Shown here piece after piece: positions 19,922 to 28,074 of a stretch of DNA of 64,000 nt. The stretch comes from Bog-473 sp963843365 (lineage in GTDB: Bacteria > Actinomycetota > Acidimicrobiia > Acidimicrobiales > RAAP-2). Numbering within the stretch: the first letter of the stretch is position 1; the number at the start of each line of letters is the position of its first letter. The stretch spans positions 496,001-560,000 of the forward strand of contig CAWJKG010000003.1 in assembly GCA_963843365.1 (NCBI GenBank). The letters are read 5' to 3'. A program made the position numbers and the translations under genes. The notes under the pieces are model-generated. The model made no database searches. It was not told the DNA's origin and saw only the letters and a list, made by a program, of their open reading frames with translations.

Positions 19922-20820
19922 ATGACCATCTCCAGGAGATCTCCAGGAGAACTTCAAGACCATTTCGGATCACCGGCTCAAGATGCGTTCATGGCATCCC
20001 GCCAGGAAGGCACTGCAACCGCATCATCGTCCCACCGATGGGAGGAGGCGGGGGAGGCGTGGGGGAGCAGGGCTGTCGACTGGTCTTGCCTCTATGAGTA
20101 CTACTCGCTCGACATGCTCGTCGCACTGCTCCCGAGGCTCGGGGTCGGTCCTGGGACCTCGCTCCTCGACGTGGCGTGCGGTTCGGGCCTCGCCGTCCGC
20201 GTCGCAGACGGCATGGGGGCCGACGTCGCCGGCATCGACGCCTCTGCCGAGCTCGTGGCGGTGGCGCGCGACCGCACGCCGACCTCAGATCTGCGAGTCG
20301 GGTCGATGTTCGAGCTTCCCTGGAGTGATGATCGCTTCGACGCTGCCCTGTCGGTGAACGGTATTTGGGGTGGATGCGGCGAGGCGCTCGACGAAATCCA
20401 TCGGGTGCTGAGACCCGGCGGGCTGGTCGCCATCAGTTTCTGGGGGAGGGACCACCCCTTGACATCCGTGAGATGTTCAAGGTCTTTGCGTTCCACGCTC
20501 CCGAGCAGCATCTTGGCTCGATGCGACGGCTCAATGACATTTCGGCGCCAGGCGTTGCCGAGCGGATGTTGGAGATGAGCGGTTTCTCGGTGCTCGAACG
20601 GGGAGCCCGCGTCTCGACGATGGAGTGGCCGGACGCGGAAACGGCGTGGCGGGCGGTCTCCAGCGTGGGACCGGCGGTTCCCGCGTTGCGCTCAAACGAC
20701 TCGACGACCTTGCGAGACGCCCTGCTCGCCGCACTCGAGCCATGTCGGGATTCGCGAGGGGTGTATCGCACTCGCAGCGACCATCAGTTCGTGGTGGCGA
20801 GGAAACGCCCGGCTGAATAG
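19922..20820 (+). CDS. Class I SAM-dependent methyltransferase (one frame break)
   Basis: TSLLDVACGSGLAVRVAD is motif I, VAGIDASAELVAVARD the acidic loop, FDAALSVNGIWGGC the post-II region and RVLRPGGLVAISFWG the late strand. Right after FWGRDHPL, near 20455, the frame breaks and the next frame completes the domain (IREMFKVFAFHAPEQHLG to ARKRPAE). The 899-base span is not a multiple of three. The start may be the ATG at 19922 or at 19991; an 11-bp tandem repeat (ATCTCCAGGAG twice, 19928-19949) lies within the first codons. The substrate is unknown. Confidence 0.75.
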
Positions 20821-21060
20821 CAGAAGCAGGGTGTTCATACCCCTGCGATCAATGGCAGCCACTTCGTGGTCGCCGCCCCTGACGATCTGCACCGCGTCTC
20901 CGTGAGTTCGAAGAAGGCGGCGGGAACCTCTGAACTGCTTACCGCTGTGGTCCTCCTTCTACCGCAGAAGGTTGTGGCGTCGTCGGGATGAGCAGTCCTG
21001 TGTCGTAGTAGACCGCTCTAAAAATGTCGTGGCTTGCCGGACAAACAAACTGCCAGGCGC

Positions 21061-21399
21061 CTACGTTGACGTCGAAACTGGCGTACCTCTGCGTTCCTTT
21101 CCCGCCCACTCCATTTTGGATGATTTCGATCGGCGTTCTTTGGCCGCGGGGCTGAATCGATGTTCCGCACCCTGTGGAGTAATCCCACCGACTGCCTCTC
21201 CTAGCTCTCGCCAGCTTGCACCGTGGTCTCGGGCCGCCATCGCCGATTCGTGACACAGGCGATCCGCTGAACGTCGCAAAATATCGGCGAATCGAAGGAG
21301 TGCGATTGAACCCTCGCGCCCGTCGGGAATTCCGGCGACGAGTTCGCGTCGGCCCCTCTGCACCAAGGTTTCGACCATGGTCTCAACGTCCGTTGTCAT
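21061..21399 (-). CDS. Small hypothetical protein with a helix-turn-helix-like segment
   Basis: About 112 residues, rich in Arg and Glu. The centre, ADILRRSADRLCHESAMAAR followed by GASWRELGEAVGGITPQGAEHRF, has the spacing of small actinobacterial proteins whose C-terminal helices resemble a helix-turn-helix. The ATG at 21399 is the better of two starts. It is divergent from the secreted protein at 21574, with the inverted-repeat array between them, so it may control that promoter. Function is inferred only from this layout. Confidence 0.5.
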   Translation of the reverse strand: MTTDVETMVETLVQRGRRELVAGIPDGREGSIALLRFADILRRSADRLCHESAMAARDHGASWRELGEAVGGITPQGAEHRFSPAAKERRSKSSKMEWAGKERRGTPVSTST

Positions 21400-21436
21400 A
21401 AGGCCAAGGATAGGGGCTGATTGACCTTGTCTCAAT

Positions 21437-21483
21437 CATGTGTTGACAACCATGTGTTGAAGAAGTAGTTTCAACACATGGTT
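21437..21483. promoter_or_regulatory. Operator-like array: perfect 14-bp inverted repeat plus a third half-site
   Basis: AACCATGTGTTGAA (21448-21461) and its exact reverse complement (21470-21483) flank an eight-base spacer. A further CATGTGTTGA at 21437 lies 14 bp ahead of the one at 21451 in the same orientation. The array lies between two divergent genes. It could be a repressor site, or the stem could form in RNA. Confidence 0.6.
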
Positions 21484-21573
21484 GATGCAATCCGCGACGG
21501 GTCTCGTCTTGACGTCGAGGGTGACAGGAGACGTCTGTCCCTGGTCTCGCGGATTCGCGGAGCACGGGTTCAC

Positions 21574-22284
21574 ATGGACCCTCCGCTGAAGATCATCGCT
21601 GTTATGGCGATCCTCCTCGTCGGGGCAGCCTGGGCGCTCAACTCCTCAGGAGGAGCCTCGACCGCTCGAGGTTTGGGCCATCGGCCGGACGCTGCCGCGG
21701 TGCACAGGGTCGATGCAGTGTCGGCCAGCCACGCCACGACCACGACCATCGTTGCTGCGCCTCCGATCGCGACAACGACCTCTACGACAGGAGTGACAGC
21801 TCCGGTGAACGCGCTGCCGGTGGCAAGAGCTGCTCCCGCGGTCGCTCCCGCGGTCGCTCCCGCGGTCTCCGAACCCTCAGTGGCTGCGCTGGTGGCCGAA
21901 GTCGAAGGCGCAGGGATCGAGCCGGGGTCGAACTGGAGTTGGAGCATGGGAGACACCGCCACGCACTGTGGTGCGATGACAGGCGTCGGGACAGGATGCA
22001 CCTACGGATCGAACCGCCTCGAGTACAGCGTGTTTTCGGGCTCGCCTACGCTTGCCCTGGTTGCCCATGAGCTGGCCAACGCTGAGACACAAAATGATGC
22101 CGTGCCGAGCGTCTTGAACGAGGTGGCTGCGGCCGCAGCAGGGTCGTCATGGTCACCGACGGATGCCGTGGCGTCGTGCCTCGTGGCACACTTCATGGGA
22201 ATTCAGGATCAGTCGGCTGGTTCCTGGCAATGCCCAGCTGCGCTCGCCACGACAGTGGCTGCCAACATCCACGATTCCCTCTGA
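21574..22284 (+). CDS. Secreted or membrane-anchored protein with Thr/Ala/Pro linker and Cys-containing C-terminal domain
   Basis: The ATG at 21574 leads into the hydrophobic segment PPLKIIAVMAILLVGAAWAL, an N-terminal signal or anchor. Then come a low-complexity linker (repeats such as ATTTTIVAAPP and VAPAVAPAVS) and a C-terminal domain of about 100 residues with four Cys and the stretch LVAHELANAETQNDAV. The His-Glu-Leu looks like half of a zinc-protease site, but the second His is missing. An in-frame ATG at 21478 lies inside the inverted repeat and is less likely. I cannot name the family. It converges on the sortase. Confidence 0.6.
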   Translation: MDPPLKIIAVMAILLVGAAWALNSSGGASTARGLGHRPDAAAVHRVDAVSASHATTTTIVAAPPIATTTSTTGVTAPVNALPVARAAPAVAPAVAPAVSEPSVAALVAEVEGAGIEPGSNWSWSMGDTATHCGAMTGVGTGCTYGSNRLEYSVFSGSPTLALVAHELANAETQNDAVPSVLNEVAAAAAGSSWSPTDAVASCLVAHFMGIQDQSAGSWQCPAALATTVAANIHDSL

Positions 22285-22296
22285 CTTCCCTGTTGG

Positions 22297-22354
22297 GCCG
22301 TGACTCTCCGTTGCCCATTACAAGGGCGCGACCCTTCGAAAGCCGGGTCACGGC
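22297..22354. terminator. Nested hairpins between the secreted protein and sortase genes
   Basis: Outer arms GCCGTGAC and GTCACGGC enclose an inner stem AAGGG/CCCTT with loop CGCGA (22322-22336), in the 75-bp gap between convergent stop codons. This suits a bidirectional terminator. Confidence 0.4.
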
Positions 22355-22359
22355 GCGCG

Positions 22360-23040
22360 CTATGAAGCGGTGCCAGGCGGAATGAGATCCACCAAGGATG
22401 TGTAGACGACAGTGTTGGAGAGGTAATGGCCTGTCCGCGGGTCGAAGTCCCCCCCGCAGGTGACCAACTGCAACGCGCTGTAACCGTGCGATGCATAGAC
22501 CAGCTGATCGGGGAAGTTTGCCTTGGGGTACATCGCCGCCGAGGTGACTTCGAACTGGGCAGTGACTCCGTCGGCCAAGGTCACATCCACGATGTCTCCG
22601 AAAGTAAGGGACCGCAGATCGAAGAACACGGCGGGACCTTCCTGGGAGTCAACGTGCCCCAAGATCACAGCTGAGCCAATCTCGCCTGGGGATGGCCCCA
22701 AGCCATACCAGCCAGGCTGCTGGACGTCGGTCGGCACTTGCACCGTGCCATCGGCGTTGAGTCCGAGAGTCGACAGCGAAACTGCCAGTGAGAGAGCGGG
22801 GATCTTCAGCTCGACGGGTGTGGATCTGGCGGTGGCGAATACTGCGCTCTTCGATGCTTCGACCTTGGGCTTCACGGCTCTGGGCACCCTCATGGAAGGC
22901 GCCGGCCCGGCCAAAGGATGCTGGTGCTCTTGCAGACCAAGGACGGTGCATCCAGATCCGACCAGTACAAGCGCGCCAGCCACCAGCCCCCACGCACCTA
23001 TGGAGTGGCGAAGACGCTCACCCCAAACGCTCGGCGTCAT
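22360..23040 (-). CDS. Class F-like sortase
   Basis: 226 residues. The N-terminal segment GAWGLVAGALVLVGSGC is a membrane anchor. The catalytic domain has AVILGHVDS with the active His, LQLVTCGGDFD with the nucleophilic Cys, and DPRTGHYLSNTVVYT with the Arg, in the order of actinobacterial class F enzymes. PGWYGLGPSPGEIG is the family leader. It cuts a C-terminal sorting signal and links the protein to the cell wall outside the membrane. The start overlaps the stop of the upstream gene by four bases, and that gene encodes a protein with a sorting-signal-like tail, its probable substrate. Confidence 0.85.
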   Translation of the reverse strand: MTPSVWGERLRHSIGAWGLVAGALVLVGSGCTVLGLQEHQHPLAGPAPSMRVPRAVKPKVEASKSAVFATARSTPVELKIPALSLAVSLSTLGLNADGTVQVPTDVQQPGWYGLGPSPGEIGSAVILGHVDSQEGPAVFFDLRSLTFGDIVDVTLADGVTAQFEVTSAAMYPKANFPDQLVYASHGYSALQLVTCGGDFDPRTGHYLSNTVVYTSLVDLIPPGTAS

Positions 23041-24137
23041 GGCGTTTCATGGGCACTTTGACGGGAGAGGGTCCGGCGGCGGAGGAAGGCAAGAGTCAAC
23101 GCCAGTCCCGCCCCGACGAATGCGAGCATTGATGCGAATAAGAGGCTGCTGTCGCGAGATCGCGATGCTCCGCCGAATCCGGTCTGTGGTCCGCCGGAGG
23201 GTACGGCACCCAACGTCGCCGCGACTGTTGGCGGGCCAGTCGAGCCTCCAGCCCCCGGGGCCGACCCGGTGAGCCCAGTCGATCCAGAACCGCCGCCCGC
23301 ACCTGGCGCGGCGCCAGACCCAGGAGGCGAGGTGGTCGTGGTTGTAGTGGTGGCTGCCGGCGCGCTCACGAAGGCGTTCTGCTCCGTGGCCATGCAGGTC
23401 ACGGCACTCCCGCCGCCGGTCGCGGTGCCATTGCACTGGTTGATGGTGACGGGCAGCGCTGAGGTGGCACCCGTGACTGTGCAATCAATCGCCGATATTG
23501 AGACGATGGTTCCGCCGCCCGTCGCCGAACCATTGCATTGCGTTACCGTGGCACTGGTCGTACTGCCGGTCGGATTGCATACCTCAGTGTCGCCCCCGCC
23601 GGTAGCCGATCCGATGCACTGGTCGACCGTGACGTCCGAGGTCGATGTTCCGACCGGAACGTCGTTGGTGACTGTGACGTCGCAATACACGTTGCTCCCG
23701 CCGCCCGTCGCGATTCCGTTGCACTGGTCCACCGAAGTAACGAGTTGAGTCGAAGTTGTCGTGCTGGTGATCGGCCCAAGATTCAGCGGGCAGGAGGGAA
23801 ATACGACTCCGGCGGCCGCTAAACATGCGCTCGTGGTCACAGTCGAACTGGTCGCACCCGTCGAGGACGTGTTGTTCACGATCGTCACAGTGCAAGTCAC
23901 CTGGAACCCGGCTCCGGTCGGAAAGTCCGGCGGATCGCACTGGGTGATCGAAGGGGCGGTGGTCGTAGCCCCGGAGGCAGTTGGCGCCAAGGCAATGCCG
24001 AGAGCTGCCACGCCTGCGAATGCAGTCACGGCTGCTGCCGCGGCCACAAGACAGCGCCGGACGATTCGCTTCGAGCTGCCGGCGCGACCACGAGAACTAC
24101 GAGAACACAACGACGATACTGACAAGGCTGACCACAT
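23037..24137 (-). CDS. Secreted Cys-repeat protein with C-terminal sorting signal, probable sortase substrate
   Basis: About 366 residues. The N-terminus is basic (SSKRIVRRC), then hydrophobic, ending in ASGATTT: a signal peptide. The body holds four copies of QCNGxATGGG (one reads QCIGSATGGG) separated by Thr/Ser/Val-rich strands with paired Cys, which suggests extracellular beta-domains with disulfides. A Gly/Ser-rich linker leads to GGPQTGFGG near residue 316, a hydrophobic segment (LLFASMLAFVGAGLAL) and the basic tail FLRRRTLSR, the layout of an LPxTG-type signal with PQTG in place of the usual motif. The ATG at 24137 has GAGGGG upstream. The sortase follows with an ATGA overlap. Confidence 0.78.
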   Translation of the reverse strand: MWSALSVSSLCSRSSRGRAGSSKRIVRRCLVAAAAAVTAFAGVAALGIALAPTASGATTTAPSITQCDPPDFPTGAGFQVTCTVTIVNNTSSTGATSSTVTTSACLAAAGVVFPSCPLNLGPITSTTTSTQLVTSVDQCNGIATGGGSNVYCDVTVTNDVPVGTSTSDVTVDQCIGSATGGGDTEVCNPTGSTTSATVTQCNGSATGGGTIVSISAIDCTVTGATSALPVTINQCNGTATGGGSAVTCMATEQNAFVSAPAATTTTTTTSPPGSGAAPGAGGGSGSTGLTGSAPGAGGSTGPPTVAATLGAVPSGGPQTGFGGASRSRDSSLLFASMLAFVGAGLALTLAFLRRRTLSRQSAHETP

Positions 24138-24210
24138 GGTCGCCCCTCTCTTGGATACCCCGAAATAAACAACCGTCGGTGACGGACGTTCGAGGTTCTG
24201 TGGCATCGTA

Positions 24211-24246
24211 CTCTAGATCTAGAAAACTAGCAATATATTTCTAGTT
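24211..24246. promoter_or_regulatory. AT-rich overlapping inverted repeats in a divergent promoter
   Basis: CTAGAAA with TTTCTAG, and AACTAG with CTAGTT, overlap in a strongly AT-rich stretch between the sortase-substrate gene (start 24137) and the divergent regulator (start 24265). The block looks like a promoter with an operator, and the adjacent winged-helix protein is the obvious candidate to bind it. Confidence 0.5.
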
Positions 24247-24264
24247 ATTGTGTAGAGTGTGTGA

Positions 24265-24591
24265 GTGCCCAACTGGAGTTTTCTCACCACCCACGGACGC
24301 GCTCTGCTCTGCATCGCCCACGATCCCGAGATACGCCTGCGCGAGATTGCGGCCGAACTCGACATCACCGAGCGACACGCCTACGCCGTCGTCACAGATC
24401 TGACCGAAGCCGGGTATATCGTCAAGACGAGAGAGGGACGCCGCAATCGCTATCAAGTACAGAAGCACTTGACGCTGCCGGACCTGAGGGATCGTGAACA
24501 GGCGATCGGGGACGTGTTGGACGTGCTGACCGGTCGAGCCGTGAAACAGAGGTCGCCAGCGCGGGCGAAGAGCAGTTCGGACATGTCGTAG
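24265..24591 (+). CDS. Small winged-helix transcriptional regulator (MarR/ArsR-like)
   Basis: 108 residues starting at a GTG. TTHGRALLCIAHDPEIRLRE gives the first helices, IAAELDITERHAYAVVTDL is the helix-turn-helix and AGYIVKTREGRRNRYQV the wing. It fits a widespread short actinobacterial regulator group that is one DNA-binding domain with a brief tail. It is transcribed away from the sortase and substrate pair through a 127-bp gap containing AT-rich palindromes, so it likely regulates itself and that pair. The ligand, if any, is unknown. Confidence 0.82.
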   Translation: MPNWSFLTTHGRALLCIAHDPEIRLREIAAELDITERHAYAVVTDLTEAGYIVKTREGRRNRYQVQKHLTLPDLRDREQAIGDVLDVLTGRAVKQRSPARAKSSSDMS

Positions 24592-24702
24592 GCCACTTCG
24601 ATCCCGTCGGCTTTCCTCGAATGCGCTGGCCCATGGTGCAGATTGCGCGACCGAATGGTCTCGTTCACCCAGTTCGATAATGCTTCACGATCCGACCGCT
24701 CC

Positions 24703-24961
24703 TCACGCCTCGTTACGCCAGCGCCGATAGAGCTGAGTCAAGTCATCAACGGCATCAGGCGTCAGCTCCTCCGGAGCGATTGCACCGGTAAGCCTCACAG
24801 TGAGCCGGATCTGCTCCAGGTAGTTTGAGCAATTCGGGCATGCGCGGCAGGTGGCGCTCGAGCCGAAGCCGTTGCCTGCGAGACAGGCTCCCTTCCAGGT
24901 AGTCGGTCAGAAGCTCAATGGCTTGTTGGCAGACGAGGTCTCGATTGCGCAGGGAGAGCAT
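24703..24961 (-). CDS. Zinc-finger anti-sigma factor (one frame break)
   Basis: VCQQAIELLTDYLEGSLSRR followed by LERHL is the start of an anti-sigma zinc-finger (zf-HC2) domain. At about 24840 the frame breaks inside the metal site; with one base removed it reads HLPRCPNCSNYLEQIRLTV, restoring the H-x3-C-x2-C ligands, and continues to a TGA at 24703. The reconstructed protein is about 85 residues with no membrane segment, so it is a soluble redox- or metal-sensing type like those that hold ECF sigma factors. Its ATG follows the sigma-factor stop by three bases: one operon. Confidence 0.82.
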
Positions 24962-24964
24962 GAC

Positions 24965-25549
24965 TTATGCCTTCTTCATCTCGGTCGCGACCGCCTCGCG
25001 TAGGTTGGCTCGACCACGGTGCAGAAGAATCCTTTGATTCCCTGGTCGAAGACTGAGGACCTCGCAGGCCTCCTGACTCGACAGGCCCTCCACATCGCGG
25101 AGCAAAACGACCTCGCGTTGACGTGCCGGAAGCCCTTCGAGTGCGCGCCCCAGCACCGGCCGTATGGCTATCGCATCCAAGCGCTCGGCGAGTTCATCGT
25201 CCCAGCTCTCCACGGGTTCGCTCCACTGGCCTGATGGAGAGAAGTATCCTGGGTCGACCGACGGTGTCCGTCGCAGACGGCGCTGCTGCTCGACGGTCCG
25301 AGCCGAGCGGACACGATTCACGAGGATGTGGAACAACCAGGTCTTCAGGGACGAACGCCCTTCGAATCGGTCGATGCCACGCACTACGCCCATCCACGTG
25401 TCCTGCACAGCCTCCTCGGCGATCGACCGATCGCTGACCATGGAACAGGCCAGCCGGAGCATTGGCATCTGGTAACGGTTGACGAGCATCACAAAGGCCT
25501 GCTCATCGCCGCTCTGCAAAAGGCCCAGCAGCTCGGCATCCGTTTCCAC
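24965..25549 (-). CDS. ECF-family RNA polymerase sigma factor
   Basis: Region 2 reads FVMLVNRYQMPMLRLACSMV and AEEAVQDTWMGVVRGIDRF, with RSSLKTWLFHILVNRVR as 2.4. Region 4 is ALEGLPARQREVVLLRDVEG followed by SSQEACEVLSLRPGNQRILL. The GTG at 25549, just before ETDAELLGLLQSGDEQAF, gives the usual length of about 194 residues; an ATG at 25645 would add an atypical extension. The downstream partner is its anti-sigma factor. It faces a secreted beta-propeller gene across a region with repeated CGTAACG, and probably drives that promoter and its own. Confidence 0.88.
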   Translation of the reverse strand: METDAELLGLLQSGDEQAFVMLVNRYQMPMLRLACSMVSDRSIAEEAVQDTWMGVVRGIDRFEGRSSLKTWLFHILVNRVRSARTVEQQRRLRRTPSVDPGYFSPSGQWSEPVESWDDELAERLDAIAIRPVLGRALEGLPARQREVVLLRDVEGLSSQEACEVLSLRPGNQRILLHRGRANLREAVATEMKKA

Positions 25550-25622
25550 GTGAAGCAGCGTAGATCGAAGCGAGCAAGTACGCGACGCGCCAAAGTTGTC
25601 GGAAACGAACTCGACACCTGGC

Positions 25623-25740
25623 CGTAACGACCGAAGAGGGCTCATATCGCGTAGTCCAATGGCGCGTTCGGAGCGTTACGACCCAATCTACGCATCCCTC
25701 GACGCGACGTTCAGATTTTGTTCCTGCTTCGCGTAACGCT
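25623..25740. promoter_or_regulatory. Repeated CGTAACG elements in a divergent promoter
   Basis: CGTAACG occurs at 25623-25629 and 25732-25738 on the plus strand and at 25674-25680 on the minus strand. The last two extend to a common CGTAACGCT followed by a GC-rich CCG or GCG, each pointing toward one of the divergent genes. They may be -35 elements for the ECF sigma factor or sites for another regulator; I see no clear matching -10. Confidence 0.45.
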
Positions 25741-25792
25741 GCGTGCTTCCACGGGACAGTACGAGCAAAATCCGCAAATCACAGGAGGATCC

Positions 25793-26947
25793 ATGAAGAC
25801 CCGCGTTCGAGCCGCTTTGGCGGTTGGCGCCGCCGCCGGCCTATCCGTGCTCGCCATCCCGGCGCTGGCCGGGGCGAACCCCCCGCCGAGCGCCCCACCC
25901 TTCACTTTGGGGGCTGATCACGCAGTCTTTGTACAGACGGACAATGTGGCGGGGAACCAGATCGTGGCCTATCACCGCAATGCGAACGGGACTCTCGCGC
26001 CCGCCGGAAGCTATTCCACCGGAGGCCTCGGAGGGGTGCTCAATGGTTCCGCTGTCGACCATCTCGCCTCGCAAGGGTCGCTCACCTACGATCCGCAGCA
26101 GAACCTGCTCTATGCCGTCAATGCCGGTAGCAACACTGTCTCCGTGTTCTCAGTGCGAGGAGATCAGCTTGCATTGCGCCAGATCGTCTCCTCGGGCGGC
26201 TCCTTCCCCGTGAGCGTCGCCGTGCACGGGACGTCCGTCTATGTCTTGAACGGACTGAGTGCCAATGTGCAGGGGTTTGTCTCCTTCTTCGGGCACTTGT
26301 TCCCCCTTCCAGGCTCGAACCGATCGCTTGGGTTCACGGTGCCGAGTGACTCGACGCAGTTCGTGAGCACGCCGGGCCAGGTCGCGTTCACACCAGATGG
26401 ATCGCGGCTCATCGTCACGACGAAGGCAAGCGGGAGTGACATCGACGTGTTCCGGGTCGGGCCCTTCGGGTACCTCTCGCCCTCGCCAGTGGTCAACGCT
26501 GAGCCGGGCAACGTTCCGTTCGCAGTGACCTTCGATCCAGTTGGCCGCGTCGTCGTTGCGGATGCCGGCACGAACGCGGTCTCGACGTATTCGCTGACAC
26601 CCAGCGGCACGTTGAATTCGATCGCGAATGTCGCGACCGGACAGAGTGCGACGTGTTGGATCACCTCGGCTCAGGGAGCGTATTTCGCTTCGAACGCGGG
26701 GAGTGCCAACGTCAGCAGCCTTGCTGAGCAGGTGTTCTCGGGACAGCTGTCCTTGCTGGGCACAACGCCAACGGATCCCGGTACCGTCGACGCTGCGCCA
26801 TCAGTCGGGGGGCAGTTCCTCTACGTGCAGACCGGCGGCACCGGGACCGTCGACGAGTTCCAGGTCGGCCCCGGCGGCTCACTGGCTGCCGTCGGATCGG
26901 TGCTCGTGCCCGGGGCAGTTGGCGGCGAAGGCATCGTCGCCTTCTAG
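25793..26947 (+). CDS. Secreted beta-propeller (lactonase/YncE-like) protein
   Basis: 384 residues. AALAVGAAAGLSVLAIPALAGA is the N-terminal signal-peptide region, cut after the alanines. The rest is repeating strands such as LTYDPQQNLLYAVNAGSNTV, VAFTPDGSRLIVTT and VTFDPVGRVVVADAGTNAVS, the pattern of seven-bladed YVTN/lactonase propellers. Catalytic lactonase activity cannot be judged; a structural or binding role outside the cell is equally possible. AGGAGG lies seven bases before the ATG. It is divergent from the ECF sigma operon and likely under its control. A strong hairpin follows the stop. Confidence 0.85.
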   Translation: MKTRVRAALAVGAAAGLSVLAIPALAGANPPPSAPPFTLGADHAVFVQTDNVAGNQIVAYHRNANGTLAPAGSYSTGGLGGVLNGSAVDHLASQGSLTYDPQQNLLYAVNAGSNTVSVFSVRGDQLALRQIVSSGGSFPVSVAVHGTSVYVLNGLSANVQGFVSFFGHLFPLPGSNRSLGFTVPSDSTQFVSTPGQVAFTPDGSRLIVTTKASGSDIDVFRVGPFGYLSPSPVVNAEPGNVPFAVTFDPVGRVVVADAGTNAVSTYSLTPSGTLNSIANVATGQSATCWITSAQGAYFASNAGSANVSSLAEQVFSGQLSLLGTTPTDPGTVDAAPSVGGQFLYVQTGGTGTVDEFQVGPGGSLAAVGSVLVPGAVGGEGIVAF

Positions 26948-26964
26948 GCGGAGGTTGCGGATTC

Positions 26965-26994
26965 AGCCGGCGCCGGGACGATCCGGCGCCGGCT
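26965..26994. terminator. Perfect 12-bp GC hairpin after the beta-propeller gene
   Basis: AGCCGGCGCCGG and CCGGCGCCGGCT pair perfectly around GACGAT, 18 bp past the stop. There is no long U tract. The following stretch to 27369 contains no convincing gene. Confidence 0.6.
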
Positions 26995-27369
26995 GCCCTT
27001 GGTGATCCTGCCTGGCCAAAGAGTCCCGTGCTCCGTCTCGGCGTAGGACGAGCAGCCGCACCCGTCGACCCGCCAAGAACGGGTTCACGAGCGTGCATGC
27101 ATTGTCGCCACCTCGACACTCCGGATGTCGGGCGGCTGGATTTGCGAGTGGTGGCCCACCAGCAACAGGGTCTGCCACACCGTGCTCGGTCATTCGATCG
27201 ACGGGATTGCGAGGTCCGTCGCAAGCGATAGATTGGACCCGAGGCCAGTCAGGGATGGTCGGCTGGTTCGCGCGAAACCTAGTCCTCGTGGAGCGCCCTA
27301 TCTATTGGGGAGGCCCTTGAGTGGAACGCTGGGTCGAGCTGAGGCAGCCGACGCGTCGGTCGGTCTGAC

Positions 27370-28074
27370 GTGACAGAAGAACGAGTAATCAGGATATTGG
27401 CGCGTATGGGCGCTGCAGGGGCGAGCTCTTCGAAGCCGGTGCACCTGTGCCAAATCGCGGCCGACATCGTCCAGGTGACCGGGGCAGGAGTGATGATCCT
27501 CGCTGAGAACGCGCCGCAGGCGTCGCTGTGCACCACTGGCGGAGTGTCGGCGCTGATCGAAGAGCTTCAGTACACCTTCGGCGAAGGGCCGTGCATCGAT
27601 GCCCATCGCTCCGGCATTGTGGTGGCCGAGCCTGATCTCGTTGCCCCCTCGATTCCTCGGTGGCCTGCCTTCACCCCCCGGGTGGTCCAAGCCGGCGCCC
27701 GCGCAATCTTCGGGTTCCCAGTCCGAATCGGCGGCACCCGCGTTGGTGCCCTTAATCTCTACCGCGACGAACCCGGGCCGCTCCGTGATGACCAGCATGC
27801 CGACGCCCTTGCCATGGCCGATGTCGTTGCCCGAGTTCTGCTTGTGCTTCAGGCGGACACGCCACCCGGGTTTGTCCCGGAGGTGCTGCACATGGACCTT
27901 CAGAGCGTGGTCCATCAAGCAGTAGGAATGGTGTCGATCCAGCTCGAAGTCAGCGTGGGTGAGGCATTGGTCCGCCTGCGTGCCTACGCCTTCAGCAGCG
28001 ACCGGCCGCTTGCCGAGGTGGCTCGCGCCGTGACCGATCGCCTCCTCCGCTTCGATACGCCCGGCACGACCTGA
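27370..28074 (+). CDS. GAF-ANTAR domain regulator
   Basis: 234 residues. A GAF sensor domain covers about residues 20-155 (IAADIVQVTGAGVMILAE, YTFGEGPCIDAH, GARAIFGFPVRIGG). An ANTAR RNA-binding domain follows (SVVHQAVGMVSIQLEVSVG and ALVRLRAYAF). ANTAR proteins bind paired hairpins in nascent RNA and block termination; the GAF domain would sense a small ligand or redox state. The start is the GTG at 27370. A second gene of the same architecture follows after a 28-bp tandem repeat. Confidence 0.88.
   Translation: MTEERVIRILARMGAAGASSSKPVHLCQIAADIVQVTGAGVMILAENAPQASLCTTGGVSALIEELQYTFGEGPCIDAHRSGIVVAEPDLVAPSIPRWPAFTPRVVQAGARAIFGFPVRIGGTRVGALNLYRDEPGPLRDDQHADALAMADVVARVLLVLQADTPPGFVPEVLHMDLQSVVHQAVGMVSIQLEVSVGEALVRLRAYAFSSDRPLAEVARAVTDRLLRFDTPGTT

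Noticed and set aside
20821..21060. Short minus-strand frame extending from 20939 to 21256
   Set aside because: It overlaps the more plausible small gene at 21061-21399 in another frame and has no family-like sequence.
26995..27369. Small genes on either strand after the beta-propeller terminator
   Set aside because: The frames lack ribosome sites and any recognisable domain; the stretch looks like plain intergenic DNA and the promoter of the GAF-ANTAR gene.
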